64,000 nucleotides of DNA from Trichocoleus sp. FACHB-40 (GCF_014695915.1 NZ_JACJPF010000039.1:1-64000); one strand, 5' to 3'. Positions 23,051 through 33,446 are shown, counted from the stretch's first letter. Notes: generated by a model not told the origin, from the sequence alone. Made by a program: numbers and translations.

Positions 23051-25558
23051 TTATTTTGGTTCGCCAATTAAGGTAAATGCTGCCCAGTCTTTAGGATTAG
23101 GATTTTGCTGCTTGATTTTCAGCATCGCATTTCTTAAAGCTTCAGCTTTATCGTTTTTCTGCTTCAGTTGCTTGTAAAACTCACTCATCAAAGCATTTGT
23201 GGGAGCATCAGGCGCTGACCACATAGGCATAATTAAAGTGGGAACGCCAACTGTCATCAAGGAAGCGGATAAACCGAGAATCCCATCACCGTTAGTTCTG
23301 CCCTTGCCAGTTTCGGCTACGCTGAGGACGACTAATTCCGGACGCAGACGTTGTCCTTTTGGTTGGGCGTACAATTCCAGAATTTCCGCAGTGGTGAGTA
23401 AGCCGCTATCGGAACCAAAGGGAGCAAGCGCGATCGCGCCGGGAATGCCCTGTCGTTTAAAATCATCTAGTATCCCGTAAGTTGCCAAATGCACACTCTT
23501 GGCTTTCCGCATCTTTTCCAAGACAGCTGCCTTGGTTGCCTTATTGCCGATAAACAGGTCTTTAGTATTGAACTGTTTAGCAATTTCTATGGCTTCCTGT
23601 TCCGCACTCAAAAGCGGCGGTAACGCTTTTGGTGTCTCTCCGGGTGCGGGTGCAATTCGGGGCATTACAGGATTACCAACTACTAGGCGGTTTCCTCCCG
23701 CAGTTTTTCCGCGTTGTTGACGAGTTAAAGCTAATAACTGAATTGATGGGGAAGTTAGAATGGTGTGTTTTTGGATTAAGTAATTGCCATAGATATCCAC
23801 CAAAGCCGCAAAAGGAATCGGGAACATTTCCTTTTGCGGAATAAAGATAACGCGGGCGGTGGGATCTTTTGGTAAAAGGTCAGCAATCGGTTTGATTAAT
23901 AACTGATGCAGTTGCAATAACGGTTTTGGCTCAAGTGCTGATTTCCCTTCTGAGTTAGGTTTCTGTGAAGAAGGCAATTTAGCCGAATTTTCTACCTTTT
24001 TCCCTTTCAATCCTAGAGATTCCGGAATACTAGAAATAACATCTTCTACAGAAGTAATTGGATAAATTGTATTTTTAGCGCTGATTTCAATCCGGCGAAA
24101 TGTCACTTCTCCTGTAGGCTGAATCACCCAAGCATACACGCCTTCATCCGGAACAATTGAATATTCAACAAATGTAGCTTTCTCTTCTTTGGCTATTTTC
24201 TGAATGTCGGCAATTGTTGGGTAAACAAGCTTTTTCGGCGCTGGTTTTAAATTATTCCCTACTGGTTCACTATCTAACCGCAATCGTAGTAAATCTACAA
24301 TTGTCCTGATACGTCCTTGTTCTGCCATTTCCAAAGCTGCAACAGGTTGATTTTGAGCAATCAAAACTTGTTGTAGTCGCTGGTAGGTAGCAGTTTGCGC
24401 GTCTATATAATTATTGCCACTGCCTAATTTGGCGCGAATTGCCTCCCATGCTTTAATCGCATTATCCAGAGTTGTTTTCGCTTCTTCTGGTTTACCGGAT
24501 TTAAGTAAAGCAAATCCCAGATTATTCAGCGCTTTCCCTTCTGCTAAGCGATCGCCTGTTTTTATTGCCTTTTCCAGAGGCTGCTGATATAGCGCGATCG
24601 CGCTCTCAAATTGGCCGGCATTCTGATAAGATTTTGCTAAATTATTTAAGGCGAGAAGTTCCTTTGCTGGGTCGCCACTTTTGGATGCGATCGCTAGTTG
24701 TTCTCTTCTGACTTCTATCGCCTGCGGATATTGTCCCAGCAACTCGTAAGACTCGGCAATATTATTCAGAAAATACGCTTCTTGTGTCGCATCTTTAGCT
24801 TTCCTTGCAATTACCAACTGCTGCTGGTAAAATTCGATAGCCTGCGGATACTGCCCCAAAGTTCGGTAAGCTGCTGCCAGGTTGTTTAAGGCATCACCTA
24901 CGGCTTCTATATTGCCGCTTTCTCTCGCAGCTGCTAACTGTTCTTGATACAATGCGATCGCATCTTGGTATTCTCCCTCAGACTCGGAAGTTATCCCCAC
25001 ATTGCCTAAGAAAGCTGCTTCTCTTTTGGGATTGCCAATTTCCTTTCTCAGAGTTTCTGCGGCGGTGCGAAATTCCTTAGCTTGCTTTTCATCTCCCAGA
25101 TAAAAGTAAGCAGTACCAAGATTATCTAAAGTCTTAGCCTCAGTTGCTTGATCGCCAATACTCCGCACAATTTCCAACGTCTGCTGATAGAATGCGATCG
25201 CTCGCAGATATTGCCCTACAGTAAAGTAAGTTTCTCCCAGACTCAACAGAGTATTGGTTTCTCCTGTACGCGAACCAATCTCCTGATACAGTCTCAGCGC
25301 CTGTTGCAAAGACTTTAACGACTCTTCAAATTGCCCAGTCTGATGCTGTCGAATTCCTAGCCCTAGCAGTTTATCGGCATTGAATTCAATATTATCTTGG
25401 GTTTGAGCTAAAACTGGCGGCGTTATCAGACATAAATTCACAAAAGTTGGTAAAAAGCAACCAATTAGAAATAAAAAGTAAAATTTAACCTTTGTACCGT
25501 TTAACTTTTGTGTGGTTTGAGGGAACAATAAGAGAAGAAACCTTAGCCAAATTTTCAT
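23051..25558 (-). CDS. TPR-CHAT protein with both catalytic residues replaced
   Basis: 835 residues. N-terminal hydrophobic segment (about 28-50, ending PPVLAQ), then about eight TPR units (residues 55-370), then a CHAT (caspase-like) domain from about 440 to the end. Active CHAT proteases have an HLATHG histidine and an LSACETG cysteine. Here the corresponding sequences are HLATYG (Tyr694) and LSVAETG (Ala748), so both members of the dyad are lost while the surrounding fold (DGILGLSASLMTVGVPTLIM, then MSEFYKQL) is well kept. That points to a selected pseudoprotease or scaffold rather than decay; the frame is intact. Its start codon is only 6 bases from that of the divergent small gene. Confidence 0.88.
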   Translation of the reverse strand: MKIWLRFLLLLFPQTTQKLNGTKVKFYFLFLIGCFLPTFVNLCLITPPVLAQTQDNIEFNADKLLGLGIRQHQTGQFEESLKSLQQALRLYQEIGSRTGETNTLLSLGETYFTVGQYLRAIAFYQQTLEIVRSIGDQATEAKTLDNLGTAYFYLGDEKQAKEFRTAAETLRKEIGNPKREAAFLGNVGITSESEGEYQDAIALYQEQLAAARESGNIEAVGDALNNLAAAYRTLGQYPQAIEFYQQQLVIARKAKDATQEAYFLNNIAESYELLGQYPQAIEVRREQLAIASKSGDPAKELLALNNLAKSYQNAGQFESAIALYQQPLEKAIKTGDRLAEGKALNNLGFALLKSGKPEEAKTTLDNAIKAWEAIRAKLGSGNNYIDAQTATYQRLQQVLIAQNQPVAALEMAEQGRIRTIVDLLRLRLDSEPVGNNLKPAPKKLVYPTIADIQKIAKEEKATFVEYSIVPDEGVYAWVIQPTGEVTFRRIEISAKNTIYPITSVEDVISSIPESLGLKGKKVENSAKLPSSQKPNSEGKSALEPKPLLQLHQLLIKPIADLLPKDPTARVIFIPQKEMFPIPFAALVDIYGNYLIQKHTILTSPSIQLLALTRQQRGKTAGGNRLVVGNPVMPRIAPAPGETPKALPPLLSAEQEAIEIAKQFNTKDLFIGNKATKAAVLEKMRKAKSVHLATYGILDDFKRQGIPGAIALAPFGSDSGLLTTAEILELYAQPKGQRLRPELVVLSVAETGKGRTNGDGILGLSASLMTVGVPTLIMPMWSAPDAPTNALMSEFYKQLKQKNDKAEALRNAMLKIKQQNPNPKDWAAFTLIGEPK

Positions 25559-25564
25559 ACGGTA

Positions 25565-25783
25565 ATGGATAAAAAAACAACAGGGATATTTGTCATTATT
25601 TTAGCCTTGGTCTTCGTTGGTTTTGGCGATAAATTTCTTCCCAAACCCTTAAGCACAGCCAGTTACAACACTCGCACCACCTTAAATAATTCTTTACTGG
25701 GAATATTCCCCAGTAAGAAACCCAGAAATCCTTATGAACGCACCGAAAAAGCCATTGAACAAGAGGAAAAAGGAGGAAAGTAG
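25565..25783 (+). CDS. Small single-span membrane protein, unknown
   Basis: 72 residues with one hydrophobic helix (residues 7-24, TGIFVIILALVFVGFG) and a hydrophilic tail ending in NPYERTEKAIEQEEKGGK. I do not recognise a family, although the tail pattern resembles small conserved cyanobacterial proteins. The ATG is six bases from the divergent CHAT start, so its ribosome binding site and promoter would have to lie inside the CHAT reading frame, unless the CHAT start is internal. An A/G-rich codon run near the end is normal coding. Confidence 0.6.
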   Translation: MDKKTTGIFVIILALVFVGFGDKFLPKPLSTASYNTRTTLNNSLLGIFPSKKPRNPYERTEKAIEQEEKGGK

Positions 25784-25790
25784 TCATTGA

Positions 25791-25846
25791 CTAATTGCTA
25801 ATGGTTCATTTTTCATCGCCATTAGCAATTAGCCATTAGCAATTAG
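25791..25846. terminator. Bidirectional terminator between convergent genes
   Basis: Arms CTAATTGCTAATGG and CCATTAGCAATTAG (14 perfect pairs) with a 14-base loop rich in T; the right arm is repeated once more directly after (25833-25846). It sits between the small membrane-protein gene and ilvC, which converge. Confidence 0.65.
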
Positions 25847-25854
25847 CTATTTCT

Positions 25855-26910
<1,056 letters not shown>

Positions 26911-27041
26911 TCAGGAGAGAATGAACCACTCAACGCAAGATAGGGAAGAGATAAGCGATCGCGTTTGTTGCATAAACTGCAACGTTTTAGCGTCCCGGTT
27001 TGGAGTCAGGCATACTGGCGTTAATTAATTTTGGTTATGTT

Positions 27042-27977
27042 ATGAGTTGGACGCTTAAACCTTCTTTACTTTTAAGTGCATTTCTGGGAGGCATCGTTTT
27101 AACCAGTTGTGCTTCTGATATTAATACAGCTCAAGTTCAAATTCCAATGATGCTTAGCGATCGCGCAGTTCCAAGTCCCCAGGCAATGCCTGCTCCTGCG
27201 TCAGAAGCACTAGCTAACAACAATAGTACAGCACAATCTGTAGCCAAGGCTCAGGTGCCGAGAGTGCGATCGCAATTGATTAAAAATGCTGAAATAGCAG
27301 TTAGTGTAAATTCGATTGAAAAAACTATTCAACAAGTTACCAAAATTGTTCAACAACAGCAGGGAGATTTATTAGGATTTCAAGATCAAAAGCCGAAAGA
27401 TGGTAATCGCCACACCGCATCTATGCAAATTCGGATTCCTCAAAATCAACTGGAAACTACTCTCGACACTCTAGCAAAATTGGGAACCGTACAGCGTCGG
27501 ACTCTAACTGCTGAAGATGTCACAGATCAACTTGTGGATAACGAAGCAAGATTGCGAAACTTGCGGAAACAAGAAAGCACTTTACTCAAGATTATGGAGC
27601 GTTCTGGCTCAGTTGGGGACGTTCTGAAAGTTGCCGACCAACTCAGCAAGGTGCGGCAAAACATTGAGCAAATTGATGCTCAGCTCAAAAATCTCCGCAG
27701 TCGTGTTGCTTATTCTACAATTACCCTAACTTTAGAGGAAAATATTGCTACTACTCCCCCAGAAATACCTTTAAATTCCCAAGTTAAAGAAACTTGGAAT
27801 CAGGCGACTCACTCGCTAGGCGAACTCGCAGTTGGTTTAATTCGTTTAAGTATTTGGTTAGCTGTCTTCAGTCCATTTGTATTTATTTTAGTTGCTGCTA
27901 GCCTTGGTTATAACCGCTTGAAAAAACAGCAAACTCCGCCCACACCTCCTCAGTCTGAACCACCCAAAGTCAGTTAA
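27042..27977 (+). CDS. DUF4349 lipoprotein
   Basis: 311 residues from the ATG at 27042 (the frame opens earlier, at 27000). A lipoprotein signal ends at LTSC (Cys about 23). Residues about 80-260 are a DUF4349 domain: RSQLIKNAEIAVSVNSIEKT, the RIPQNQLETTLDTLAKLG ridge, then a long coiled coil through VDNEARLRNLRKQE to LKNLRSRVAYSTITLTLEE. A C-terminal transmembrane helix (about 270-292) and a Pro-rich tail complete it. The family is thought to sit in the envelope; its function is unknown. Confidence 0.88.
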   Translation: MSWTLKPSLLLSAFLGGIVLTSCASDINTAQVQIPMMLSDRAVPSPQAMPAPASEALANNNSTAQSVAKAQVPRVRSQLIKNAEIAVSVNSIEKTIQQVTKIVQQQQGDLLGFQDQKPKDGNRHTASMQIRIPQNQLETTLDTLAKLGTVQRRTLTAEDVTDQLVDNEARLRNLRKQESTLLKIMERSGSVGDVLKVADQLSKVRQNIEQIDAQLKNLRSRVAYSTITLTLEENIATTPPEIPLNSQVKETWNQATHSLGELAVGLIRLSIWLAVFSPFVFILVAASLGYNRLKKQQTPPTPPQSEPPKVS

Positions 27978-28005
27978 CTTGCTTGAACTTTTTTTTTGAA
28001 TAGTA

Positions 28006-28107
28006 TATAGCAATCCTATTTGAGTTGTTAAATGCCAGTCCTTTAGATACCCGACTTCTCAAAAAAATCGGGTATCTAACCTTCAGGAATTATTTATGAC
28101 TGCTATA
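28006..28107. repeat. Dispersed MITE-like element (copy 3)
   Basis: TATAGCAATCCTATTTGAGT at the left and GAATTATTTATGACTGCTAT at the right give the same inverted ends as copy 2. The interior carries the AGATACCCGACTT/TCGGGTATCT palindrome also seen in copy 1. Confidence 0.65.
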
Positions 28108-28224
28108 GCAATTCAAGGGTTGGGTGCGATAAATCTGTAGGGACATGGCAATGCCATATCCCTAACCTTGGTCGCCTGAAAGTCAGAATTGCGATACACT
28201 CCACCCAACTGAGAAACGCTATAT
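28103..28224. repeat. Inverted-repeat element with GGGTTGGGTG ends
   Basis: Left end CTATAGCAATTCAAGGGTTG plus GGTG pairs with the right end CCACCCAACT...GCTATAT. An inner hairpin GGGACATGGCA/TGCCATATCCC is present. It shares five bases with the end of the preceding element, as if one inserted at the end of the other. Confidence 0.55.
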
Positions 28225-28645
28225 ATAAATATTAGGTAATAACCGCACCATACTTAACTTCTTCAAATTGAAATAATTTACAAAAAAGGCAGAAGGCACA
28301 AGGGAAGAAGGTAAAAAGGACTTTAGTCGTGGTTTTAAAGTCCAAGAAAAAAAAGAAAAAAGTTTTATTCCAGAGATGATAATCGTCTATTGTAACTGTG
28401 CGCTACTTCCTAACCCGCAGTGCTTCCATAGTGCTTCAGTCGAGGCTTCTCCATCTCGCCATGAGCGTTAGCCCATAGACCACGAAGGGAAGAAAGAAAA
28501 GGAAGGAGCCTGTTTTTGCGTAAGTGGTGACAATCTAGTGCAGTAGGGTGGGAAGAAACTCATTCTACAAAATTTAAGCTGCATGACACTTTTGGCTCAG
28601 GGAATGGCAAGATGGAAGGCGAAGCCAAAGCGTTCTGAAAATTCT

Positions 28646-30157
28646 ATGCCAGAACTGCAAGTATCAATCGCTCAGCATTACCATGAGCGGACTAAATATG
28701 ACCCCCAGACTATAGCATCCAAGAGTCAGGGGCTGGATTGGGAACGTCAGCCAATACCTTTTAAAGAATACAAGATTGGGGTATCCCACGACCTCAAACC
28801 GTATTTGGCAGACAAATCAGAGGCGTTGAACCATGATGATGCCTGGTGGCGGCGTATATCCCGGCTGCTGTTTTGCAGCTATGGTTTGACTGCTAAGGTG
28901 CCGACGTTGGGAAATCCAATGTATCTGAGGGCTGCACCTTCTGCTGGTGGTTTGTATCCGGCGGAAATTTATTTAATTTCTCGCGGGACTCCTTTCCTTG
29001 CCCCTGGACTGTATAACTATCAGCCGCAAAGCCATTCTCTGATTCATTTCTGGGACAGTGATGTTTGGCAAAGCTTGCAAAAAGCTTGTTTCTGGCACCC
29101 AGTGTTGGAAAGTACCCAACTGTGCCTGGTGACGACAGCAATATTTTATCGCTCGGCTTGGCGATATCAAGCTCGAGCCTATCGGCGGATCTTTCTGGAT
29201 ACGGGGCATTTGCTGGGCAATATTGAGTTAGCCAGCACTATGAATGATTACCGCCCTCACGTAATTGGGGGATTTGTGGATCGGGAGATTAATGAGTTAC
29301 TATACCTCGATCCGGAGCAAGAAGGCGCGATCTCTATCCTTCCCCTAGCAGACTTGCTGGATGTGAAACAAAACTTGCCCCTGGCTCAAACTGCTTTGCC
29401 CTCAGCTACCCAAACCGACTATCCCAATATCCCCGATGGCGAACTGCTGCACTATTGCCACAAAGCAATGCAGATAGAGGAACAACAACCGGATATTTCC
29501 CCACCACAAGATTCAAAAAACGACAAGTACAACTTTCCTTTCTGTCTCAAGGTTTCCACTGTCACACCGCCGATTAATTGCGGAGAAAACCTGCAAGACT
29601 TAGAAAACACGATTCTCAAGCGGCGTTCAACTCGTGCCTACACTGGTGCAGATTTGACTTTTGATGAACTCAAAGCTTTACTAGATTTCACCTACCAACC
29701 AGAACATTATATAGAGCAAGGTTTGGATGGTTCCCCAGACTACTTTGATTTGAATTTAATCGAGACGTTTATCGCCGTCTCTGGGGTGACAGGTTTGGAG
29801 GAAGGTTGCTACTATTACGCGCCAAAGGCTCAAGAACTGCGACAAATTCGATTCAAAAACTTCCGGCGCGAGTTGCATTATTTGTGTCTGGGGCAAGATT
29901 TGGGTAGAGATGCAGGGGCGGTGCTTTTCCACACAGCGGATCTGAAAACAGCTGTGGGACAATATGGCGATCGCGTTTATCGTTATTTACACATGGATGC
30001 TGGTCATTTGGGACAACGGCTGAATTTAGCTGCCATTCACCTCGGTTTAGGTGTCAGCGGTATCGGCGGCTTTTTTGACAACCAAGTAAATGAAGTCTTG
30101 GGCATCCCTGCTGATGAAGCAGTTCTCTACATTACCACCTTGGGGCAACCAAGATAA
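28646..30157 (+). CDS. SagB/ThcOx-type dehydrogenase with two nitroreductase domains
   Basis: 503 residues from the ATG at 28646; the frame opens at 28583, but the family start is close to SIAQHYHERTKYD. Two nitroreductase-like halves are visible: residues about 70-245 (RAAPSAGGLYPAEIYLISRG ... FLDTGHLLGNIEL) and about 330-503 (RRSTRAYTGADLTFDELKAL ... YLHMDAGHLGQRLNLAAIHLGLGVSGIGGFFDNQVN). SagB enzymes are FMN-dependent and oxidise azolines in peptide natural products. No YcaO, precursor peptide or other cluster gene is near, so the substrate is unknown and a housekeeping role is possible. Confidence 0.83.
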   Translation: MPELQVSIAQHYHERTKYDPQTIASKSQGLDWERQPIPFKEYKIGVSHDLKPYLADKSEALNHDDAWWRRISRLLFCSYGLTAKVPTLGNPMYLRAAPSAGGLYPAEIYLISRGTPFLAPGLYNYQPQSHSLIHFWDSDVWQSLQKACFWHPVLESTQLCLVTTAIFYRSAWRYQARAYRRIFLDTGHLLGNIELASTMNDYRPHVIGGFVDREINELLYLDPEQEGAISILPLADLLDVKQNLPLAQTALPSATQTDYPNIPDGELLHYCHKAMQIEEQQPDISPPQDSKNDKYNFPFCLKVSTVTPPINCGENLQDLENTILKRRSTRAYTGADLTFDELKALLDFTYQPEHYIEQGLDGSPDYFDLNLIETFIAVSGVTGLEEGCYYYAPKAQELRQIRFKNFRRELHYLCLGQDLGRDAGAVLFHTADLKTAVGQYGDRVYRYLHMDAGHLGQRLNLAAIHLGLGVSGIGGFFDNQVNEVLGIPADEAVLYITTLGQPR

Positions 30158-30709
30158 AGATAAAAGCTAAAAGGCTCTCATACAAAAAAAGTTTATAACG
30201 GTGCGTTAGCAAAAGCCTAACGCACCGTTATTGAATGCTAACAGTAACGGTATTGAGAACGGGCGAGGCTTGGGTTGCGATAAAAGTTTATCTCTACCCT
30301 GTAAAAATACTGGTTATAAACGACATATAGCATTTAGTTAAGTTTTGCGCTTCGAGAGGGTACTCTCTACCTAGACTGTGGCGATATTGGCAGACATTAA
30401 ACCCTCTTTGGAGCTGCCGCGTTAATTTATACAATCTTTACAAATTTCCGGAATTACTTAGGTACATATAGTAGTTTAATTTGAAGATTAAGTAAAGATA
30501 GACTTTTCTAATAGTAAGATTCCAGATTGAGAGCTTAAAATATAACGAAAGCTATATTGTAAAATTAGGTGCATTTACGCAAACACTTTTTCGTCTAATA
30601 GCTGAAAATGAACAAAAGTAGGTAAGTTCCCGCTCAGAAAAAGCAATGCAACTTAGAGTAACCGTATTTTTCGCGTTAACTTTTGAATCCAGTAAATAGG
30701 TAAATATTT
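30158..30709. other. Intergenic region before the CheY-like gene
   Basis: Begins with the terminator of the SagB-type gene. The remaining roughly 480 bases are AT-rich with no visible hairpin or frame. A long leader or an undetected small RNA could be present, but nothing can be supported from sequence alone. Confidence 0.4.
30196..30230. terminator. Hairpin terminator after the SagB-type gene
   Basis: A perfect 14-base stem, TAACGGTGCGTTAG paired with CTAACGCACCGTTA, around a CAAAAGC loop, about 40 bases after the stop. TTATTG follows, a weak T-tract. Confidence 0.65.
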
Positions 30710-31096
30710 ATGACTACAGTTCTGGTTGTGGAAGACAGTATCACGCAAAGGCAGATGATCTCTAGCCTGCTTCAAGACAGTGGGTTGAGTGTTACTGTGG
30801 CTTGTGATGGCGTCGAAGCGCTAGAGCAAATTGCCAGAAATTGTCCCGATTTAGTGGTTCTGGACATTGTTCTGCCTCGCATGAACGGTTACGAAGTTTG
30901 CCGTAAGATTAAATCTGACTCCAAAACCCACGATCTAGCTGTAGTAATGTGTTCAACTAAAAGAGAGGAATTTGATCGCTACTGGGGGATGAAGCAAGGC
31001 GCAGATGCTTATATTGCTAAGCCCTTTGAAGCGCACGAGTTAATCGGAACGGTTAAACAACTGCTGCGAGAAACAACTGCTGCAAGGCGAGGCTAG
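30710..31096 (+). CDS. CheY/PilH-like stand-alone response regulator
   Basis: A 128-residue single receiver domain. The acidic pocket is VVEDS (Glu8, Asp9), the phosphoacceptor Asp lies in LVVLDIVLP (about Asp52), the Thr/Ser switch is MCSTK and the conserved lysine is in AKPFE (about Lys104). No output domain. The segment EEFDRYWGMKQGADAYIAKP closely resembles cyanobacterial PilH/HmpB-type regulators of type IV pilus motility, but no pil or che genes are adjacent. The partner kinase is unknown. Confidence 0.92.
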   Translation: MTTVLVVEDSITQRQMISSLLQDSGLSVTVACDGVEALEQIARNCPDLVVLDIVLPRMNGYEVCRKIKSDSKTHDLAVVMCSTKREEFDRYWGMKQGADAYIAKPFEAHELIGTVKQLLRETTAARRG

Positions 31097-31111
31097 GGAA
31101 CCTCTCTCTAA

Positions 31112-31132
31112 CCCTCTCCTAAGAGGAGAGGG
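31112..31132. terminator. Short hairpin after the CheY-like gene
   Basis: CCCTCTCCT and AGGAGAGGG with loop AAG, 16 bases after the stop. No T-tract follows, but a GA-rich stretch does. It resembles a common intergenic repeat. Confidence 0.45.
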
Positions 31133-31180
31133 AAAAGGAAAGGAAGATTTTTTTACGGGAGGGGGCTTTAGCTTCTTTCC

Positions 31181-31217
31181 CCTGTCCCATCTCTTCTTTG
31201 AGAAGAGATGGGACAGG
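31181..31217. terminator. Perfect 17-base hairpin, probable bidirectional terminator
   Basis: CCTGTCCCATCTCTTCT pairs exactly with AGAAGAGATGGGACAGG around a 3-base loop. It lies between the convergent CheY-like and methyltransferase genes. Confidence 0.6.
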
Positions 31218-31239
31218 GATTAGGAGATTAGGTTTTGCT

Positions 31240-31797
31240 TTAGGCGAAAAGTATTGCCTTATAGAGACGCGATCGCACCCTGTTAAACATAATCTCCTCC
31301 ACGAAGTTCCATCCCCATTCGGGCTTCAAGTGAGGACGCTTATGAGGGGTAATAATAACTATTGAGTCGGAAATCAAACTTAACTGGTAGGCGACTACTG
31401 GTAAACGTGACTCACTCAACAAATGCAAAGCAAAGCTGCAAACAATCAAACTATAATGTCGGTCATGGAGGACTCCAGAAGCAATTTCCTCAAAGGTATA
31501 GGGTTCAGCTTCTTGGAGAGTGCGTTTCAAATAAGCATTGTAGGTGTATGGATCGATGCCATCAATGTTAGTGCAGCCTAAATTTTGCAGTGTCAAAGTA
31601 ACTTCACCGCTGCCACAAGCTAAATCTAATACCTTCTGTAAATCTAGCTGCCATTTATTAACTGATAGCTGTAAAACCTCTTGAACTGCCACCTCTTGAG
31701 GATTTCTATACTCATCACCAAATTGCTCGTAGAAACCTTTGACGCTATATTCTTCGTATCCTTTTCTAATAGATTGTTTTTCATTGCTCATTGCCAA
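31240..31797 (-). CDS. Class I SAM-dependent methyltransferase
   Basis: 185 residues. Motif I is VLDLACGSGEVTLTL (about residues 54-68), the acidic loop is IDGIDPYTYNAYLK, and motif IV is YSLIVCSFALHLL. The ligand-binding fold is clear. The C-terminal ITPHKRPHLKPEWGWNF is unlike the large families, so the substrate is unknown. The start is either of two close ATGs (MAMSNE). A heptad repeat array lies directly upstream, between it and mnmE on the same strand. Confidence 0.85.
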   Translation of the reverse strand: MAMSNEKQSIRKGYEEYSVKGFYEQFGDEYRNPQEVAVQEVLQLSVNKWQLDLQKVLDLACGSGEVTLTLQNLGCTNIDGIDPYTYNAYLKRTLQEAEPYTFEEIASGVLHDRHYSLIVCSFALHLLSESRLPVVAYQLSLISDSIVIITPHKRPHLKPEWGWNFVEEIMFNRVRSRLYKAILFA

Positions 31798-31810
31798 TTG
31801 CTAATTACAA

Positions 31811-31880
31811 AATCCCCAATCCCCAATCCCCAATCCCCAATCCCCAATCCCCAATCCCCAGTCCCCAGTCCCCAGCCCCT
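31811..31880. repeat. Heptad tandem repeat (AATCCCC)n
   Basis: Seven perfect AATCCCC units followed by AGTCCCC variants, ending in the stop codon of mnmE. It lies between mnmE and the methyltransferase gene on the same strand, so it is part of the transcript, if shared. The same unit occurs in the much longer array near 49.6 kb. Confidence 0.85.
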
Positions 31881-33270
31881 ATTTCCCAATACAAAATCTG
31901 CTAAAAATTCGGTCAAGAACCGATTCTGTTACTTCCTCTCCGGTGATTTCTCCTAAAGCTTGAATGGCACCCCGTAAGTCAATTGTCCAGAAGTCGAGAG
32001 GCAGTTGATCGGCAATTGTTGCTTTCACTTGCTGTAAAGATATTTTAGCTTTTGTTAAAGCTGCCGCTTGTCGCTGATTAATCGCTAAATCCAAATCAGC
32101 TGCTTTGAGGTTCCCTGTGTGTACGGCATCTAAAATGGCTTTTTCCAACGCATCAATGCCTTGGTTCTGGGCGGCTGATGTGTATATAATGCGGTTAATA
32201 TTGTCAGGATATTGCAAAGAAGCAATAAATTGCGTCTCTACAAGATCGGTTTTATTTATAACTAAAATTAACGGGCGATGTTGTACCTGTTCGTAGATTT
32301 CTTGCTCAGCTGGCGTCCAACCAAGTTGAGCATCAATGGTGAGCAACACTAGATCAGCTGCTTGGGCAGAAGCAAGACTTCGCTCAACGCCAATCTTCTC
32401 CACCCGATCAAGCGTATCCCGAATTCCCGCAGTATCCAGCACTTGCACTGGTATCCCACCCACAACTAGCTGAGATTCTACAACATCGCGGGTGGTGCCA
32501 GGGAGGTCGGTGACAATAGCGCGATCGCTCTTACTCCACGCATTCAGCAAACTCGATTTTCCCACGTTCGGTCGCCCGACAATCGCCACTTTCAACCCAG
32601 CGCGTAACAGTTCCCCTTTGTCAGCTGTTGCCAAAATTTTCGTTGTCTCTGCCAAAATTTGCTCAATTTGTGCTGTAATGTGCTTCTCATCCAGGGGTGG
32701 CAAATCTTCCTCAAAGTCAATCCTCGCCTCAATTTCTGCCAGAATGTCTAAGCAGGTGGCACGCACAGAGCGAATCGGCTTTTGCAACTTCCCCTGTAAA
32801 CCAGCTAAAGCAGATTGTGCAGCTTGAGGCGATTTAGCTCCCACCAAATCGGAAATACTCTCCGCCTGAGTCAAATCCAAACGCCCATTCAAAAACGCCC
32901 GTAGGGTAAATTCTCCCGGTTGCGCTAATCTCGCCCCCGCCTCTAGACACAGTTGCAATACCTGCTGCACGGGCATAATTCCGCCGTGACAGTGGAACTC
33001 TACCACGTCTTCGCGGGTGTAAGAGCGAGGCGCTTGCATGATTAGCAACAACGCTTCATCTACCACTTGTTGCGTTTCGGGATGGCGGATGTAACCGTAG
33101 AGGATGCGGTGCGATTCCCATTGCTGTCGCCCTGGTGCGAAAAAGAGCGTATGAGCGATCGCTACCGCCTTTGCACCAGATACCCGCACAATACCGACAC
33201 TACCCTGTTGCGGAACAACAGCGGTAGCGATCGCGGCGATTGTTTCCCCCTGCACAAACATCTGTGACAT
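31879..33270 (-). CDS. mnmE: tRNA modification GTPase MnmE
   Basis: 463 residues. With MnmG it makes the 5-carboxymethylaminomethyl (cmnm) modification at wobble uridine-34. The N-terminal tetrahydrofolate-binding domain contains VVEFHCHGG; the G domain has G1 [21 protein letters not shown] (G2), LDTAGIRDT (G3) and NKTD (G4). The C-terminus is the invariant FCIGK with the catalytic Cys. mnmG is not nearby. The last codons overlap the end of the heptad array. Confidence 0.97.
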   Translation of the reverse strand: MSQMFVQGETIAAIATAVVPQQGSVGIVRVSGAKAVAIAHTLFFAPGRQQWESHRILYGYIRHPETQQVVDEALLLIMQAPRSYTREDVVEFHCHGGIMPVQQVLQLCLEAGARLAQPGEFTLRAFLNGRLDLTQAESISDLVGAKSPQAAQSALAGLQGKLQKPIRSVRATCLDILAEIEARIDFEEDLPPLDEKHITAQIEQILAETTKILATADKGELLRAGLKVAIVGRPNVGKSSLLNAWSKSDRAIVTDLPGTTRDVVESQLVVGGIPVQVLDTAGIRDTLDRVEKIGVERSLASAQAADLVLLTIDAQLGWTPAEQEIYEQVQHRPLILVINKTDLVETQFIASLQYPDNINRIIYTSAAQNQGIDALEKAILDAVHTGNLKAADLDLAINQRQAAALTKAKISLQQVKATIADQLPLDFWTIDLRGAIQALGEITGEEVTESVLDRIFSRFCIGK

Positions 33271-33356
33271 CTTGCCTTGAAATCAGGTCTATTCCTATTC
33301 TGCTGTAATACAGTAATTTGTAGGGAATGGTTGTAGCTTGCTTGGGCATAGCGCTA

Positions 33357-33412
33357 CGATAGCGAAACCCAACAACTCACGCTTGTTTACTTGTTGTTGA
33401 GTTTCGCTATCG
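33357..33412. repeat. Inverted repeat between divergent mnmE and mscS genes
   Basis: CGATAGCGAAACCCAACAAC on the left and its complement (with one C/T mismatch) on the right surround about 16 bases. A long hairpin in a divergent promoter region; it resembles a dispersed GTTGGGTTTCGCT repeat and may be either a repeat or a regulatory element. Confidence 0.5.
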
Positions 33413-33446
33413 TTCGGAACCAACCTACGTTATTGGATTTTTGCCA

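Larger units (their letters stand above)
27978..28645. other. Intergenic region with two adjacent repeat elements
   Basis: The first half is occupied by two abutting inverted-repeat elements, listed separately. The second half (28230-28560) is purine-rich (runs such as AAAGAAAAAAG) and has no convincing reading frame; the SagB-type promoter should be here. Confidence 0.5.

Noticed and set aside
22828-23076. 82-residue plus-strand frame between the SDR and CHAT genes
   Set aside because: It runs through two repeat elements and has no coding character.
31811-31880. CRISPR array or G-quadruplex gene-regulation element
   Set aside because: Simple heptad tandem repeat; the C-rich strand could fold unusually, but nothing in the sequence supports a function.
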